This document shows, piece by piece, positions 17,134 through 28,600 of a stretch of DNA of 64,000 nt. The translations under genes and the position numbers were made by a program. How positions within the stretch are numbered: the stretch's first letter is position 1; every line of letters starts with the position of its first letter. Source of the stretch: Methanohalophilus mahii DSM 5219 (GTDB taxonomy: Archaea; Halobacteriota; Methanosarcinia; Methanosarcinales; Methanosarcinaceae); NCBI RefSeq assembly GCF_000025865.1, contig NC_014002.1, positions 1,054,001-1,118,000 of the forward strand, written 5' to 3'. The notes under the pieces were generated by a model, which saw nothing but the letters and a program-made list of their open reading frames with translations, had not been told where the DNA came from and did no database searches.

Positions 17134-18370
17134 AAAAATACCAAACGGGTGGGAAATTGTAAAATTTGGAGATGTCGTTGGAAAAGTAAGCGACAAATTC
17201 CAAGATAGAAGTGCATGGCATTTTGAACGGTATATTGGCGGGGAGCATTTTGATGAAGGTGCAATACGTGTTACGAAATCCAATCCCATAAAAGGTAATG
17301 AAGACGTAATCGGATCTGCTTTCCATATGCGATTCAAACCGGGTCATGTTTTGTATGTATCCCGTAACCCACGTTTACGCAAAGGAGGGATGGTAGATTT
17401 TGAAGGAATTTGCTCAAATACTACATATGTATTACAAGCTGATGAATCCAAGCTATTACAATCACTTCTTCCATTCATTATCCAAACAGAAGCCTTTGTG
17501 AAACATACTACAAACTCAGCTCATGGTTCTACTAATCCCTTTTTGAATTGGAAAGATATTGCAAATTACAATCTATTGTTACCTCCAATTGAAGAACAGA
17601 AGAAGATGGCTGAAATATTATGGTCTATGGAAGATAATATTGAGAAGAATGAGAAATTAATTAAAAAAAATAAACAATATAAAAAAATAATGATAAACCA
17701 ATTATTGACTAAAGGCATCGGGCATAAAAAGTTCAAAGAAACTGAACTTGGACGTATCCCTGAAAATTGGAAACTATCTAAGTTATCAGATATCATGAAT
17801 ATTATAGGTGGGGGTACACCAAAGACTTCAGTTACTTCTTACTGGAATGGAAATATACCTTGGATATCAGTAGAAGATTTCGATTCTAACTCTAGATATA
17901 TAAGTTCAACAAAAAAAACAATTACAAAAGAAGGTTTGGATAATAGTTCTACTAAAATATTACCCAAAAAAAGTCTAATTATTTCTGCTCGTGGTACTGT
18001 GGGGTTAGTGTGCCAATTAAATAAAGAAATGGCTTTTAATCAATCTTGCTATGGATTAATTGGAAAAGGGGATGTTATTGATGATTTTTTATATTATTCT
18101 CTCCTTTTTAATATTGAACAACTAAAGCATAATGCTTATGGTTCTACATTTAACAGTATCACCAAAAATAATTTTGATATTGTTGATGCAGCGATTCCAC
18201 CAATTGATGAACAAAAATTAATTGTAGAGAAATTAGGTTTATTCGAAAAGGTTTTGTCTGATTATAATAAACAGTTGGAAAAAACTAATACATTGAAAAA
18301 GAAACTCACCAACGAGTTCCTATCAGGTAAAATAAGAATTCCAGAGGGGGTACTGGAAAATGTTCAATGA
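17126..18370 (+). CDS. hsdS: Type I restriction specificity subunit HsdS
   Basis: 414 residues with two target-recognition domains, each followed by a helical spacer. The first half ends in LPPIEEQKKMAEIL, the second in IPPIDEQKLIVEKL, the repeated sequence that closes each half-subunit. The second recognition domain begins near GRIPENWKLSKLSDI. It sets the bipartite DNA target; the target cannot be read from sequence. The region around residues 170-200 and the second half are AT-richer than hsdR, as expected for exchangeable recognition domains. It overlaps hsdM by 8 nt and hsdR by 11 nt. Confidence 0.93.
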   Translation: MDEKIPNGWEIVKFGDVVGKVSDKFQDRSAWHFERYIGGEHFDEGAIRVTKSNPIKGNEDVIGSAFHMRFKPGHVLYVSRNPRLRKGGMVDFEGICSNTTYVLQADESKLLQSLLPFIIQTEAFVKHTTNSAHGSTNPFLNWKDIANYNLLLPPIEEQKKMAEILWSMEDNIEKNEKLIKKNKQYKKIMINQLLTKGIGHKKFKETELGRIPENWKLSKLSDIMNIIGGGTPKTSVTSYWNGNIPWISVEDFDSNSRYISSTKKTITKEGLDNSSTKILPKKSLIISARGTVGLVCQLNKEMAFNQSCYGLIGKGDVIDDFLYYSLLFNIEQLKHNAYGSTFNSITKNNFDIVDAAIPPIDEQKLIVEKLGLFEKVLSDYNKQLEKTNTLKKKLTNEFLSGKIRIPEGVLENVQ

Positions 18371-21257
18371 GGCCAATTCAGTCGAAAATTTAGTTCGAGA
18401 TCTTGTGGCAGAGATGAGGTGGGATTTTGTCCCGGCAGACACACTTCCCAGAGAAGAATCCGAGGTTCTGGTTGAACAGTACCTAGTAAATTCATTGGTC
18501 AAATTGAATCCTGCAATTGCTGAAGATCCCGGGCGTGCAAATGAAGTTTTGTATAAACTCCGGGCTATTATCCAGAGTTCCAGAGGAATGGGACTTGTGA
18601 GGGCAAATGAAGAATTTGCCGAGTGGCTGCGCAATGAAAAAACCATGCCTTTCGGGGAAAACGGGGATCATGTATCTGTTAAATTGATAGATTATGAAAA
18701 TATTGACAATAATGATTTCATTGTAACAACCCAGTACACTTTCAAATCCGGCCAGGAAAGACGTCCAGACCTTGTTTTGCTGGTAAACGGTATTCCCCTA
18801 GTTGTAGGGGAGGCAAAAACTCCGGTCAGGCCCGCAATATCCTGGGTGGACGGGGCAATTCAGCTGGAAGAATATCAAAAATCCATACCGGAACTTTTTG
18901 TACCCAATGTCTTTTGTTTTGCCACCGAAGGAAAAACCTATCGTGTTGGCTCAATCAAATTGCCGATTGAAAAATGGCAACCCTGGAGAAATACAAAAGA
19001 TGATGTCTTTGAACAGCTGGAAGAAGTCAAAAACTCCATTCGCAGGATGCTCAAACCGGAAATTGTTCTTGAATTACTGAAAGATTTTACCTTGTATAGC
19101 ACCTCCAAAGGCGGCCAGCAAATCAAAATCCTCTGTCGTTACCAACAATATGAGGCCTCAAAACAGATTGTAAAAAGAGTAATTGATGGTCGGGTAAAAA
19201 AAGGTTTAATCTGGCATTTTCAGGGTTCAGGAAAATCCCTGCTAATGGTTTATGCAGCAATGCAGCTTCGCCATAATCCACATCTTCGAAATCCCACTGT
19301 AGTTGTGGTGGTAGATCGAATTGACCTGAACTCCCAGATAAGTGCAACCTTCAATGCTTCAAACGTACCCAATGTGGTTATTGCCGATTCAAGAGAGGAA
19401 TTACAGACACTCTTGCAACAGGATACAAGAAAGGTAATCATTACAACCATCCATAAATTCGGTGAAGCAGACGGAGTTCTCAACGAAAGGGAAAACATTA
19501 TCGTACTTGTTGACGAGGCCCACAGAACGCAGGAAGGAGATCTGGGTAAAAAAATGCGGGATGGCCTGCCCAACGCATTCCTTTTTGGCCTGACCGGGAC
19601 ACCCATCAATACCAGAGACAGGAACACCTTCTGGGCATTTGGTGCGGAAGAAGATGAAAACGGTTATCTTAACCGATACTCCTTCGAACAATCCGTAAAA
19701 GACAAAGCTACACTACCAATCTATTTTGAACCAAGGCCTGTTGAACTGCATATTAACAAAAACATAATTGACAGTTCATTTGATTGGATGGCCCAGGAAA
19801 ATAAACTGGAATATGGAGATAAAGCCGAATTATCCGACCATGCCGGTAAATTTGGAATTTTAACCAAGGCTCCTGACCGCATAAGTAAAGTCTGCCAGGA
19901 TATTGTTAGTCATTACAAAAAACATGTGGAGCCGAATGATTTCAAAGGACAGGTAGTTGTTTGGGACCGTGAAGCATGTCATCTGTACAAACAGGAAATT
20001 GACAAATACATGGACCCGGAAGAATCGGCAGTTGTAATGACCTTGCGCAAAGGTGATCCTAAAGAATGGCATGAAATGTATGCTTTAACAGATGATGAAC
20101 AGGAAAAATTACTGGACCGCTTCCGGGATGTCAATGACCCACTAAAACTGCTGATTGTCACTTCCAAATTATTGACCGGTTTTGATGCACCAATCAATGA
20201 AGTGATGTACCTGGACAAACCAATGAAAGACCACACTCTTTTGCAGGCAATTTGCCGTGTAAACAGGCCTTACCCAAATAAGGATCATGGATTGGTTGTT
20301 GATTATCTGGGTATATTCGACAATGTTGCAGAGGCCCTGAATTTTGATGTGGAAGAAATGCAAACCGTCATTTCCAATATTGACCTGTTGAAACAGGAAT
20401 TACCAATTGCAATTGAAAGATGTCTCAGCCATTTCCCGAATGTTGACAGGGAAATCGATGGTTACGAAGGCCTACTTGCAGCTCAGGACTGTTTGAGAAC
20501 TGATGAAGAAAGAGACCGCTTCGCTGCGGATTATTCCTATCTGGCCAGACACTGGGAAGCGCTATCCCCGGACCCATTCCTGAATGAATATGAAGATAAT
20601 TACAAATGGCTAACTCAAGTGTATGAATCAATAAAACCGCCAAGTGGAAATGGAAAACTCATCTGGCATGCCCTCGGTGGCAAAACTCTGAAATTAATTC
20701 ATGAAAACGTCACTGTTCAGACAATCAGGGACGACCTTGAAACCCTCATTATGGATGCAAGTATCCTGGAACATCTAAATGAAAAGGATGCAAAAGACAA
20801 GGCCAAAAAACTTGCAGTCAAGATTGAATGGAAATTGCATGTTCATGTCGATGACCCCCGATTCCAGGAACTTGGTGAAAGGCTTGAAAAATTGAAAGAA
20901 ATGCATTATCAAAACACCATTAATAGCATTGATTTCTTAAAGAAACTCCTTGAAATCGCCCGGGAAACCGTTCAACTGGAAAGAGAAACTGAAGCTGAAC
21001 CTGTGGATGATACAAAAGAATCTCTTACCAAACTATTCCTGGAATGCAAAGTTGAAACAACGCCTGTAATTGTGGAAAAAATTGTCAATGATATCGATAA
21101 TGTTGTCAAATACACCAGGTTTGATGGCTGGCAATGGACAACTACAGGGGAAAGGGAAATTCAGAAAGCTTTACGTCAGACTTTGTTGAAGTACAAATTG
21201 CATAAGGAACAGGAATTATTTGATAGGGCTTATGAGTATATCAGGGAGCATTATTGA
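18360..21257 (+). CDS. hsdR: Type I restriction endonuclease subunit HsdR
   Basis: 965-residue motor and nuclease subunit. The N-terminal PD-(D/E)xK nuclease has D137 and E151-A-K153. A superfamily 2 helicase follows, with Walker A QGSGKS (288-293), DEAH box (385-388), the motif III-like FGLTGTP and motif VI region QAICRVNRPY. The C-terminal third is helical and should dock on HsdM. It translocates DNA using ATP and cuts away from unmethylated sites. It starts inside hsdS (11-nt overlap), ensuring coupled expression. No truncation or missing key residue is seen. Confidence 0.95.
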   Translation: MFNEANSVENLVRDLVAEMRWDFVPADTLPREESEVLVEQYLVNSLVKLNPAIAEDPGRANEVLYKLRAIIQSSRGMGLVRANEEFAEWLRNEKTMPFGENGDHVSVKLIDYENIDNNDFIVTTQYTFKSGQERRPDLVLLVNGIPLVVGEAKTPVRPAISWVDGAIQLEEYQKSIPELFVPNVFCFATEGKTYRVGSIKLPIEKWQPWRNTKDDVFEQLEEVKNSIRRMLKPEIVLELLKDFTLYSTSKGGQQIKILCRYQQYEASKQIVKRVIDGRVKKGLIWHFQGSGKSLLMVYAAMQLRHNPHLRNPTVVVVVDRIDLNSQISATFNASNVPNVVIADSREELQTLLQQDTRKVIITTIHKFGEADGVLNERENIIVLVDEAHRTQEGDLGKKMRDGLPNAFLFGLTGTPINTRDRNTFWAFGAEEDENGYLNRYSFEQSVKDKATLPIYFEPRPVELHINKNIIDSSFDWMAQENKLEYGDKAELSDHAGKFGILTKAPDRISKVCQDIVSHYKKHVEPNDFKGQVVVWDREACHLYKQEIDKYMDPEESAVVMTLRKGDPKEWHEMYALTDDEQEKLLDRFRDVNDPLKLLIVTSKLLTGFDAPINEVMYLDKPMKDHTLLQAICRVNRPYPNKDHGLVVDYLGIFDNVAEALNFDVEEMQTVISNIDLLKQELPIAIERCLSHFPNVDREIDGYEGLLAAQDCLRTDEERDRFAADYSYLARHWEALSPDPFLNEYEDNYKWLTQVYESIKPPSGNGKLIWHALGGKTLKLIHENVTVQTIRDDLETLIMDASILEHLNEKDAKDKAKKLAVKIEWKLHVHVDDPRFQELGERLEKLKEMHYQNTINSIDFLKKLLEIARETVQLERETEAEPVDDTKESLTKLFLECKVETTPVIVEKIVNDIDNVVKYTRFDGWQWTTTGEREIQKALRQTLLKYKLHKEQELFDRAYEYIREHY

Positions 21258-21343
21258 AAGGATAAACGTTGCTGATTCGTAATGAGATGTATCCCTCTTT
21301 AAATAATCCTTTTACTCAATTAGTTAGGTAGACTTCAAATTGG

Positions 21344-22141
21344 TTAATCAAATAATTTATCAAATTCTGTTCTATAAACATTTCTTTCATTGATTCTTGT
21401 TATATATTCATTTAACTTTCCACGTATTAAGTCTAGAAATTCTGAAGTATCTTCTCCGTAAATCATAAAGCTTCCAGAAGCACAAGTGACATCGAAATTA
21501 TTACTGTTTATCAAACTTTGAATCACTGGTTGGTGTTCCTCTTGGAAAATTTGTTCAGTAAAATTATATCCGATTGCCTTTGTTGTTTTTTCTTCTACTT
21601 TTGAATTGTATTTATTTTCTTGTAACAATAAATTGGCAAAATCAACCTCATCGTAAAATTTAGTGAATTTTCGATTTTGAATATCTGTATAACAATCAGG
21701 ACTTGCACTTAAGTCAAAAAAGTAAAATTCACTAATTATATCTTGTTTTCTATCTAAAAAATTAATTAGAGTGCTGATTTTGTTGTTATCATAAAGAATT
21801 TCGTAGAAGTCATAATCAGACTCCAAATTAATATCGATGTGTGAACAATTGGATATACCTTTTCTCGCTTTTTGGGGAATTATTTCTGCACGAATGATAC
21901 CATAAGGCGCTTCAGCAACCATTGTTACAAAATAATTATTGTTGAGGTTCTCAAGTATATCATTTTCTAATAAATCATCAATCCAATTTATTACTTCAGA
22001 TTCTTCAACTTTTACAAATGTATATTCTGAGTAATAAACTTCTTTCTTGTTGCAAACATCAATAAACTCAAAAATAGAATTAACAATTTCAATTTTAGTT
22101 TTCAAAGGAATTTTTTTATTCCTGAATTTTATTGAAAGCAT
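21344..22141 (-). CDS. Unknown protein, second gene of a two-gene operon in the defence island
   Basis: 265 residues, no recognised domain. Acidic, asparagine- and isoleucine-rich, no signal peptide or membrane segment. The N-terminal part (residues 10-70) looks helical, with EESEVINWIDDLLENDIL suggesting a winged-helix-like element; the centre (IRAEIIPQ) seems beta-rich. It follows the 161-residue gene with no intergenic base (TAA then ATG), so the two products are likely stoichiometric. The pair is convergent with hsdR and lies between it and the OLD nuclease gene. Low GC suggests acquired DNA. Confidence 0.65.
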   Translation of the reverse strand: MLSIKFRNKKIPLKTKIEIVNSIFEFIDVCNKKEVYYSEYTFVKVEESEVINWIDDLLENDILENLNNNYFVTMVAEAPYGIIRAEIIPQKARKGISNCSHIDINLESDYDFYEILYDNNKISTLINFLDRKQDIISEFYFFDLSASPDCYTDIQNRKFTKFYDEVDFANLLLQENKYNSKVEEKTTKAIGYNFTEQIFQEEHQPVIQSLINSNNFDVTCASGSFMIYGEDTSEFLDLIRGKLNEYITRINERNVYRTEFDKLFD

Positions 22142-22627
22142 TTATTTATCCCTTTCCACAAAATAAACTGGAGAATTTCCGATTTTAAATGGCTTCTCAT
22201 TATGCTTATAGATCAATAAATCGTTTTTATTTCTATCTCTTTTTAATTCCCTTGCTATTTTCTGAGAAATTTTTGGTGCAGATAATATACAATAATTAAC
22301 CTGGCAATATTTATTTTCATTGAATTTTGTTTCAAAATAACGTTTAAACTCTTTCAATTTACTTTCGACTTCATGAGTTCCATAATTGATTGACTTTTCT
22401 TCTATTAATCCAATTCCCACAGAATAATGTATTTGATCTGGTCTCTTTCCCCTGTAAGATGAAAATAATCCATTTTTTTGATTATTTATTTCATTCTCAT
22501 TCACAAGTAAACAAATAAAACTAAATTCTTGATTGAAATCATTTATTGAAATTGGAGGAGAAAGGTAAAAGTCCTGAAGCTCAATAGGGAACTCTTCTCT
22601 TTCAGGGAAATCATTTTTTGTTAACAT
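22142..22627 (-). CDS. Unknown protein, first gene of a two-gene operon in the defence island
   Basis: 161 residues, no family recognised. Soluble, with an alternating hydrophobic pattern in the first half (FSFICLLVNENE; then HYSVGIGLIE), a helical middle (KLKEFKRYFETKF) and a basic stretch KIARELKRDRNKND. Nothing matches a known antitoxin or DNA-binding motif clearly. Its stop directly abuts the start of the 265-residue gene. Position between a type I RM operon and an OLD nuclease makes a defence-related role a reasonable guess, nothing more. Confidence 0.62.
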   Translation of the reverse strand: MLTKNDFPEREEFPIELQDFYLSPPISINDFNQEFSFICLLVNENEINNQKNGLFSSYRGKRPDQIHYSVGIGLIEEKSINYGTHEVESKLKEFKRYFETKFNENKYCQVNYCILSAPKISQKIARELKRDRNKNDLLIYKHNEKPFKIGNSPVYFVERDK

Positions 22628-22824
22628 TATTTTTCTGCCTAAAGGTTAATTGTGATCTTAATTTATATATTACTCTACTCAAAAGAAACATTAAAAGTAT
22701 AAATTTTTCTCATATTATATAGGGTTATACACTTTATTAATGATATACTTCAAAGTTCCCAATGCAACATAATATACATTTTGTTACATTTTCAGGAAAA
22801 AGTAAATTTATTATCTTAGTAAAT

Positions 22825-24861
22825 TCACATTTCATGAACATCACTTTCTTCTTTCAAGTTTAATTGTAAACATGATTCCAAGAAAACAATCAAAGCTTCT
22901 TTGAATTCTTCAACATCTACAAATTCACTAATATATTTATCCTCACATTTTTTAATTATTTCAAGGACACCTTGTTCTTTTGATTTACGAGGTTCAGTTG
23001 TATAAAAGTGCTCTAATTCCCCGGTCAATATGAATATATTTAGTTCTCTTAATTTAACAAGATATTGTTCAATTTCCTTTTTCACACTTTCATTTTTGAT
23101 ATCATCCAATCTTTTATATGTACCATTGTTTTTCTTAATAATGTCAAATATTTCTTTAGATCGTTTTTTTGCATTATCCAGATTTTCAGATGAAATATCA
23201 TTTATTATTTCCTCGCATATATTAGGAATATTCTTAATTTCATCTTCATTTCTTATTGTTTCAATTACCTGAGACTTTAATTCACCTAGCTTTTCTTTTT
23301 GTTCAACAAAGCCAGTTTTATTAAAATAAGTATCCAATCCATCTCTGAAAAAATCAAAATCACTTATAACTAAATATGGTATATTTATAGATTTCAGTAC
23401 ATTGGCATACTTCCAGAATTCATGTTTGCCGCCACAACTTATAACAGATACATTATATTCATTCATCCAATTTTTACCAAGTTTACCATCTTCACATTCA
23501 AGACGTTGCCCAATTTCTCTTGCTATATATTCTAAAATATATTTGTCAGCACCTTCAACAAGAATGACTGCATCAGCAAAAAACATCTCTGAATTTTGCT
23601 TTTTTATAAGAATTTGTTTTGATTTTATATCATCAAAATAGAAATTCGTGGCGACACTTTTGTTACCATCTTTTTTGACAACAATTAGGTTGATACTATC
23701 ATCAGGAGTACAAACGAACTCTGGTGAATGAGTAGTAATTATGACCTGATTCTTATTATCATCTAAAAAATGATCTAACTTATCAGAAATTACTCTTCTA
23801 CCATGAGGATGTAAATAAAGTTCAGGTTCCTCAATTGCCAATAGTGAACCATTTGTATGTGCCACATTTCTCACATAGTAATCAAAAAGGGATATTATCA
23901 CCGAACTTTGAATACCTGAACCTTTATCTTCCAACTTGGTGTTAAATCCATCATTTACGTATATCAATGTACTTTTGTATATATCCTGTCGGGTGTCAGG
24001 ATTAAATTGAAAGCTGATGGTTGTATTTGGAAATGCTATTTGCGTATTCCCTGAACAGATTCGATTTTGCAAATCTCCAAATACCTTATTTGAAGCTTCT
24101 TTTACACATTCAAACGCATAATCTAATTCTGGATTTTCATTCGGGATACATTCCTTTAATAACTTTCCATACCATGTATAATTTGCAATTCTCAACTGGC
24201 TTTTTGGATCTCTAAATGATGGAACGATCGCACTTTGCAAGAAAGTATTTCTTAAATTGGCATTCATGCAAACATACCAATCTGATTCGTTTGTTTGTTT
24301 ATAAAAAAAAGTCATCTCTTTAACATAATTTCCATCTTCATCTTTTTTACAGAAAAAGGCAAATGCAAAATGGCCATAATTTTCCAACTCTTCTTCACAA
24401 CTTCTGATACAATATGGCTTATCTCCGATCCATTCTTTTTTATATTTTGACTCATATCCCTTATTCAGTTCTGCAGCAAAATCTTCTGACATGTAATATA
24501 AAAAAGAATTTTTGTCATTGAAATCAATATTAGTTTTCACATGATTTCCTCTTTTATTCTTTATTTTAAAAAAAGCTCCTTTAAAGTTAGATAGATCTAC
24601 ATGTTCTTCATCATTTTTAATAATTTCACACCAAATGAATATGTCTTCATCTGTATTTCCTTCAAAGAAATCATTATCTGTAATATTATTAGATTTATTC
24701 CATGTAGGAGATTTTTCTCCAAGAAGCAAATCAATAGCTTTAATGATATTGCTTTTACCTGAATTGTTTTTTCCAACAATTACATTTTTTCCTTTTTTAA
24801 AATCTAAATCTAATTCCTTTATTGATCTATAATTTTCAATGTGGATTTTTGATAAGTACAA
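22825..24861 (-). CDS. OLD-family ATP-dependent endonuclease (AAA ATPase + TOPRIM)
   Basis: About 678 residues. An SMC/RecF-like ATPase occupies the N-terminal 400 residues: LSKIHIENYRSIKELDLDF, Walker A GKNNSGKS (about residue 30 from this start), a LAIEEPELYLHP Walker B and THSPEF switch histidine. A TOPRIM domain follows, with ILVEGADKYI (E near 436) and a DFD triad near 500. OLD proteins nick or degrade DNA in phage defence. The frame opens at 24885, but TTG at 24859-24861 has GGGGTG 5 nt upstream and gives the family-typical N-terminus, so I prefer it. A helicase partner, as in Gabija, is not immediately adjacent. Confidence 0.88.
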   Translation of the reverse strand: MYLSKIHIENYRSIKELDLDFKKGKNVIVGKNNSGKSNIIKAIDLLLGEKSPTWNKSNNITDNDFFEGNTDEDIFIWCEIIKNDEEHVDLSNFKGAFFKIKNKRGNHVKTNIDFNDKNSFLYYMSEDFAAELNKGYESKYKKEWIGDKPYCIRSCEEELENYGHFAFAFFCKKDEDGNYVKEMTFFYKQTNESDWYVCMNANLRNTFLQSAIVPSFRDPKSQLRIANYTWYGKLLKECIPNENPELDYAFECVKEASNKVFGDLQNRICSGNTQIAFPNTTISFQFNPDTRQDIYKSTLIYVNDGFNTKLEDKGSGIQSSVIISLFDYYVRNVAHTNGSLLAIEEPELYLHPHGRRVISDKLDHFLDDNKNQVIITTHSPEFVCTPDDSINLIVVKKDGNKSVATNFYFDDIKSKQILIKKQNSEMFFADAVILVEGADKYILEYIAREIGQRLECEDGKLGKNWMNEYNVSVISCGGKHEFWKYANVLKSINIPYLVISDFDFFRDGLDTYFNKTGFVEQKEKLGELKSQVIETIRNEDEIKNIPNICEEIINDISSENLDNAKKRSKEIFDIIKKNNGTYKRLDDIKNESVKKEIEQYLVKLRELNIFILTGELEHFYTTEPRKSKEQGVLEIIKKCEDKYISEFVDVEEFKEALIVFLESCLQLNLKEESDVHEM

Positions 24862-25126
24862 GTCAACACCCCAGACAATCATCAATTTTTATCAATCGTA
24901 CTCACTACATTTTAATAAACCTTTTCAATTTAAACCAAGATATTCCTAAAAACCTATGCAGTTGATGTAGAGGAACGATACTATATGTTATCTGCATCAC
25001 ATATTTATTTATATACAGATGAAAAAGAATACTTTCAGTACGCATCAACTTAATTTATATACCACAAAAATAATCTAAATAGTAAGTAACATCAAATAAT
25101 CTTCCAAACGAAACAATGGTGAAACT

Positions 25127-25450
25127 ATGAAAGCAAACTCAAGAAAAAAGAAAAGAACCGGATGGAAATCAGGAACAGTAAAAAAATGCATAGATGGTGA
25201 CACTCTCGAAATGACGAACGGCGACAGAATAAGACTTAGTAAAGTTCGATCTCCTGAAACTTATCAAAAAGGTGGAAACAAATCGACTAATGTATTAAGA
25301 GGAATGGTTAATAAATGTAAAAAGAAAATACAATACAAGCCCACTTCAACAAAAGGAAGTTATAATCGAATTGTTGCTGAAGTCAAAAATAAAGATGGTT
25401 CAATAAATGAAAGAATGCGAAAGAAAGGTTACAAATCAAAAGGCAGATAA
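25127..25450 (+). CDS. Small staphylococcal-nuclease-like (SNase) protein
   Basis: 107 residues, very basic (many Lys/Arg). The core matches the SNase/TNase OB-fold: GTVKKCIDGDTLEM, RIRLSKVRSPET, then YKPTSTKGSYNRIVAEV and the C-terminal RMRKKGY. It resembles a minimal thermonuclease, with the DGDT and R-L/S-x-V-R-x-P-E segments in place. No signal peptide, so it should be cytoplasmic, which is unusual for a nuclease of this family. GGTGA precedes the ATG. It lies divergently between the OLD and UvrD genes, and a TATA candidate (TTATATACC) is near 25056. Confidence 0.7.
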   Translation: MKANSRKKKRTGWKSGTVKKCIDGDTLEMTNGDRIRLSKVRSPETYQKGGNKSTNVLRGMVNKCKKKIQYKPTSTKGSYNRIVAEVKNKDGSINERMRKKGYKSKGR

Positions 25451-25645
25451 ATGTTTATTGGGAACCGTATAAAATAAATGAAAGGAAGAATTTCATTCAT
25501 TTCTTATTCTTTGAAGATGCGGATTGTGCACGGGATTTGAATCCTTGATTTTTACCCGTTTTATCAGCATGAGATTTGGGCTCTGTAGAAACCCTTTCCT
25601 CTTATTTCCACCAAGATGTTATCATTTAGATTCATGCATTTCTCT

Positions 25646-28600
25646 TCATTGATGGTTGTACCATTCACAAATCCCCTTATAATCACAGAAATAACAGTTC
25701 GGCTCTTCCCTGATCTCAAAATCCTCGGCTTTGATGTCTGCCACAATCTCCCTGACACCATCAAGTACTGAATTGATCTGTGATTGGTTCACATCCATTA
25801 ATCTGAGGTCCCGAATGTTCGGATTGACATACATCAGCCCTGCTTTGACCGGATACTTTCCATACCTCTCCCTGACAGCCTGACAGTACAGGGCAAGTTG
25901 TACATCCTCTGGCATTTTGTTCTTGCTCAATGGACTTTTGCTGGTCTTGTAATCGATAACAATATACTCGCCCTCAGGAGTTTGGTCGATGCGGTCTATC
26001 ACTCCTCCAAACTGTGCTCCGTCAAGTTTCAGATTGAACTTTTCCTCCACAGCAATCGTTTCATTGACATTACTTTTCTCAAACTCAAACCAGTATTCCA
26101 GCATTTGCCTGACTCGGTCAAGTTCCTGCTGCTCGTGGGTCTGCGAATCAAAAACAGAACCATCCCACGTTTCATCCAGGATACGATTGGCAAGTTCCAT
26201 ATCAATGGATTTGCCCTGCATCCTGTACCTGGAGAGTTGTTCAAACACAGAATGCACATCAGTTCCTGTCTGGAAGAATGTCTTTTGTGGAATCGGTATA
26301 TTCAGTACATTGCTATACTTGAACTTCAGGGGACATTCCATGTATTGCCTGACCTTAGAAGCTGAAAAACGCATATCAGAATCTACAAGAGGTGGCATTT
26401 CTTCATTGACCAGTGCCTCCAGCTCCTCTATATCCCTGGGTGTAGTCTTCAAAAAGTCTTCAATATTAAAAACAGCCAGATTGCCTTTATCCTCTATCTC
26501 TTTTAACTGGGTAAGCACCACCAGTGACTCCAGTGCCTGCTTCATCTGGCCCTGGCCGGCATACATATTCATAAGCCTGAGATATTCATCCTGTTTCTTT
26601 TTCAATGGAGATTCTGTGACAACAGTTTCAGTATCCTGCAATCTGTCAGTTTCAATGTATTCAATCAGGGGATTTGATTCATAATCTAACTGTGTTACAA
26701 ACTCACTGGGTTTGACACCCCGTTTGTTACCTGCATATTTTTCAGGAAATGTGAGATACAGTTTTTCCCTGGCCCGCGTCATGGCTACATAGGCCAGCCT
26801 GCGCTCTTCCTCCAGGTGCAGGATCTTATCCTCCACATCCCTCTGCACACCTTTCTCAAGTTCCCGGGGAACTCTGAATTGCTTTTTGGTGAATCTCAGG
26901 GGCAGATGCCGGTCAGCCAGATCGCAGACAAAAACAACCTTTGCTTCCTTACCCTTGGACTGGTGGATAGTCATGACCTTGACAGTATTTTCCTCACTGG
27001 TTTCCTCATCCCCGATATCCAGGTTGAAGACAAGTTCCAGATATTCAACGGCCCTGGCAAATTCAGAACCTCCATCCACAAGTTCCAGATCTTCCACCAT
27101 ACTGGTCAGGGAATTGAGTATATGAATATTCCTTCTGGAAGTAAAGGTATCTGCAAGCAACTGCGATTTGTAAAGATCCGTTTTCTCAGATAACAGATAT
27201 TTAACAGTATCAGAGGGAAGATGATTCTTCCTGTAATCGATGAGTTCATTGAGCCGGGTAAGGATGGACTTGACAAGTGCCTTTTGTATTATTGGCACAT
27301 CATCAAGATAGTGTTGCAGCACAGAATATATGCCATCTCCTTCCAGTTCAGTCTCCCGGCTGAGTTTTTTTGCCATTGTATTGATCTTCTGGAGGTCGTG
27401 CTCACTTACTCCTTCCCTTGCCAATATCCTGGCAAAAGCAATTCCATTATTGAAAGGATCAGCGACAATATGCATGTAGGCCAGGGCTTCCTGTACAATG
27501 GGATAATTTTTAAGCTGCAGGTTGCCCACATATTCCACAGGGATCATTTTGCCTTTCAATGCATCACTGTACTTTTTCCCGTCAGCACGTTTCCGGGTAA
27601 GAACAAATATCTCATCAGGCGCAATATTCTCTTCTTCAATCAGCCGCTGAATCTCGTCTGCAACCCAATTGGCCTCACTGGTGTCATCAGGGGTTTTTAC
27701 CACCTTTATTTTCTCTCCATCCCCATTGTGGGAATGCAGCGTCTTATCTTCCCTTTCCGGGTTTGTTGCGATCAATTGCTGGGATAATTGTACTATCTGT
27801 GAGCTGGACCGGTAATTGCGATCCAGGGGTATTTTTTCAAGGGATGCATAGTAATCCTGCAGTTGTTTGATATTGGAAAGATAGGCACCCCTGAATCTGT
27901 AGATGCACTGGTCATCATCGGCCACACAGGTCAGGTTGGTGCCATCGGCAATTAGATTGATAAGATAGAGCTGGGCATAATTTGTATCCTGGAATTCATC
28001 TACCAAAACGTAATCATATCTGTTTCGGATCTGATTGCGAACAACTTCATTGCTTTCGAGCAGGCGACATACCATTGAGATCATGTCATCGTAATCCATG
28101 AAATTATGATCCCGTTTGTACTCCTGGTAATGTGAATAGAACCTGGCAAGATCGGCAAGTTTGAGCAGATCATCCCTTTCTTGTTCATCAATGTTTTCAT
28201 CCAGCTTTCGTTTGACATACTCCTGCAACTCCTGCGGACCCACCAGATGATCATGTAACTGCGAAACGCCTTCCAGCAAACTTGTAATGAGATCATAGGG
28301 CCTGTTGGGGATCGCAATATTCTCAAAACCAAAAGAATCGATATTGTTTATCCCCCAGACATGCGAATGTTCCTGTGAGATAAGTCTGGTACCCTGATTG
28401 ATGCCAGCATACAGGGAGAACTCCTTGAGCAGGTCATTGCAGTAGGAATGAAAGGTGGATACCGTAATTCCGCTGGATTCTCCAATACGGTTTTCAATTC
28501 TCTCCTCCATCTCCCCTGCAGCCTTTTCAGAGAAGGTTAAAGCAAGTATCCGGTCAGGAGAAAAGCCTTCATCCACAATATTTACGACCTTTTCCGTAAT

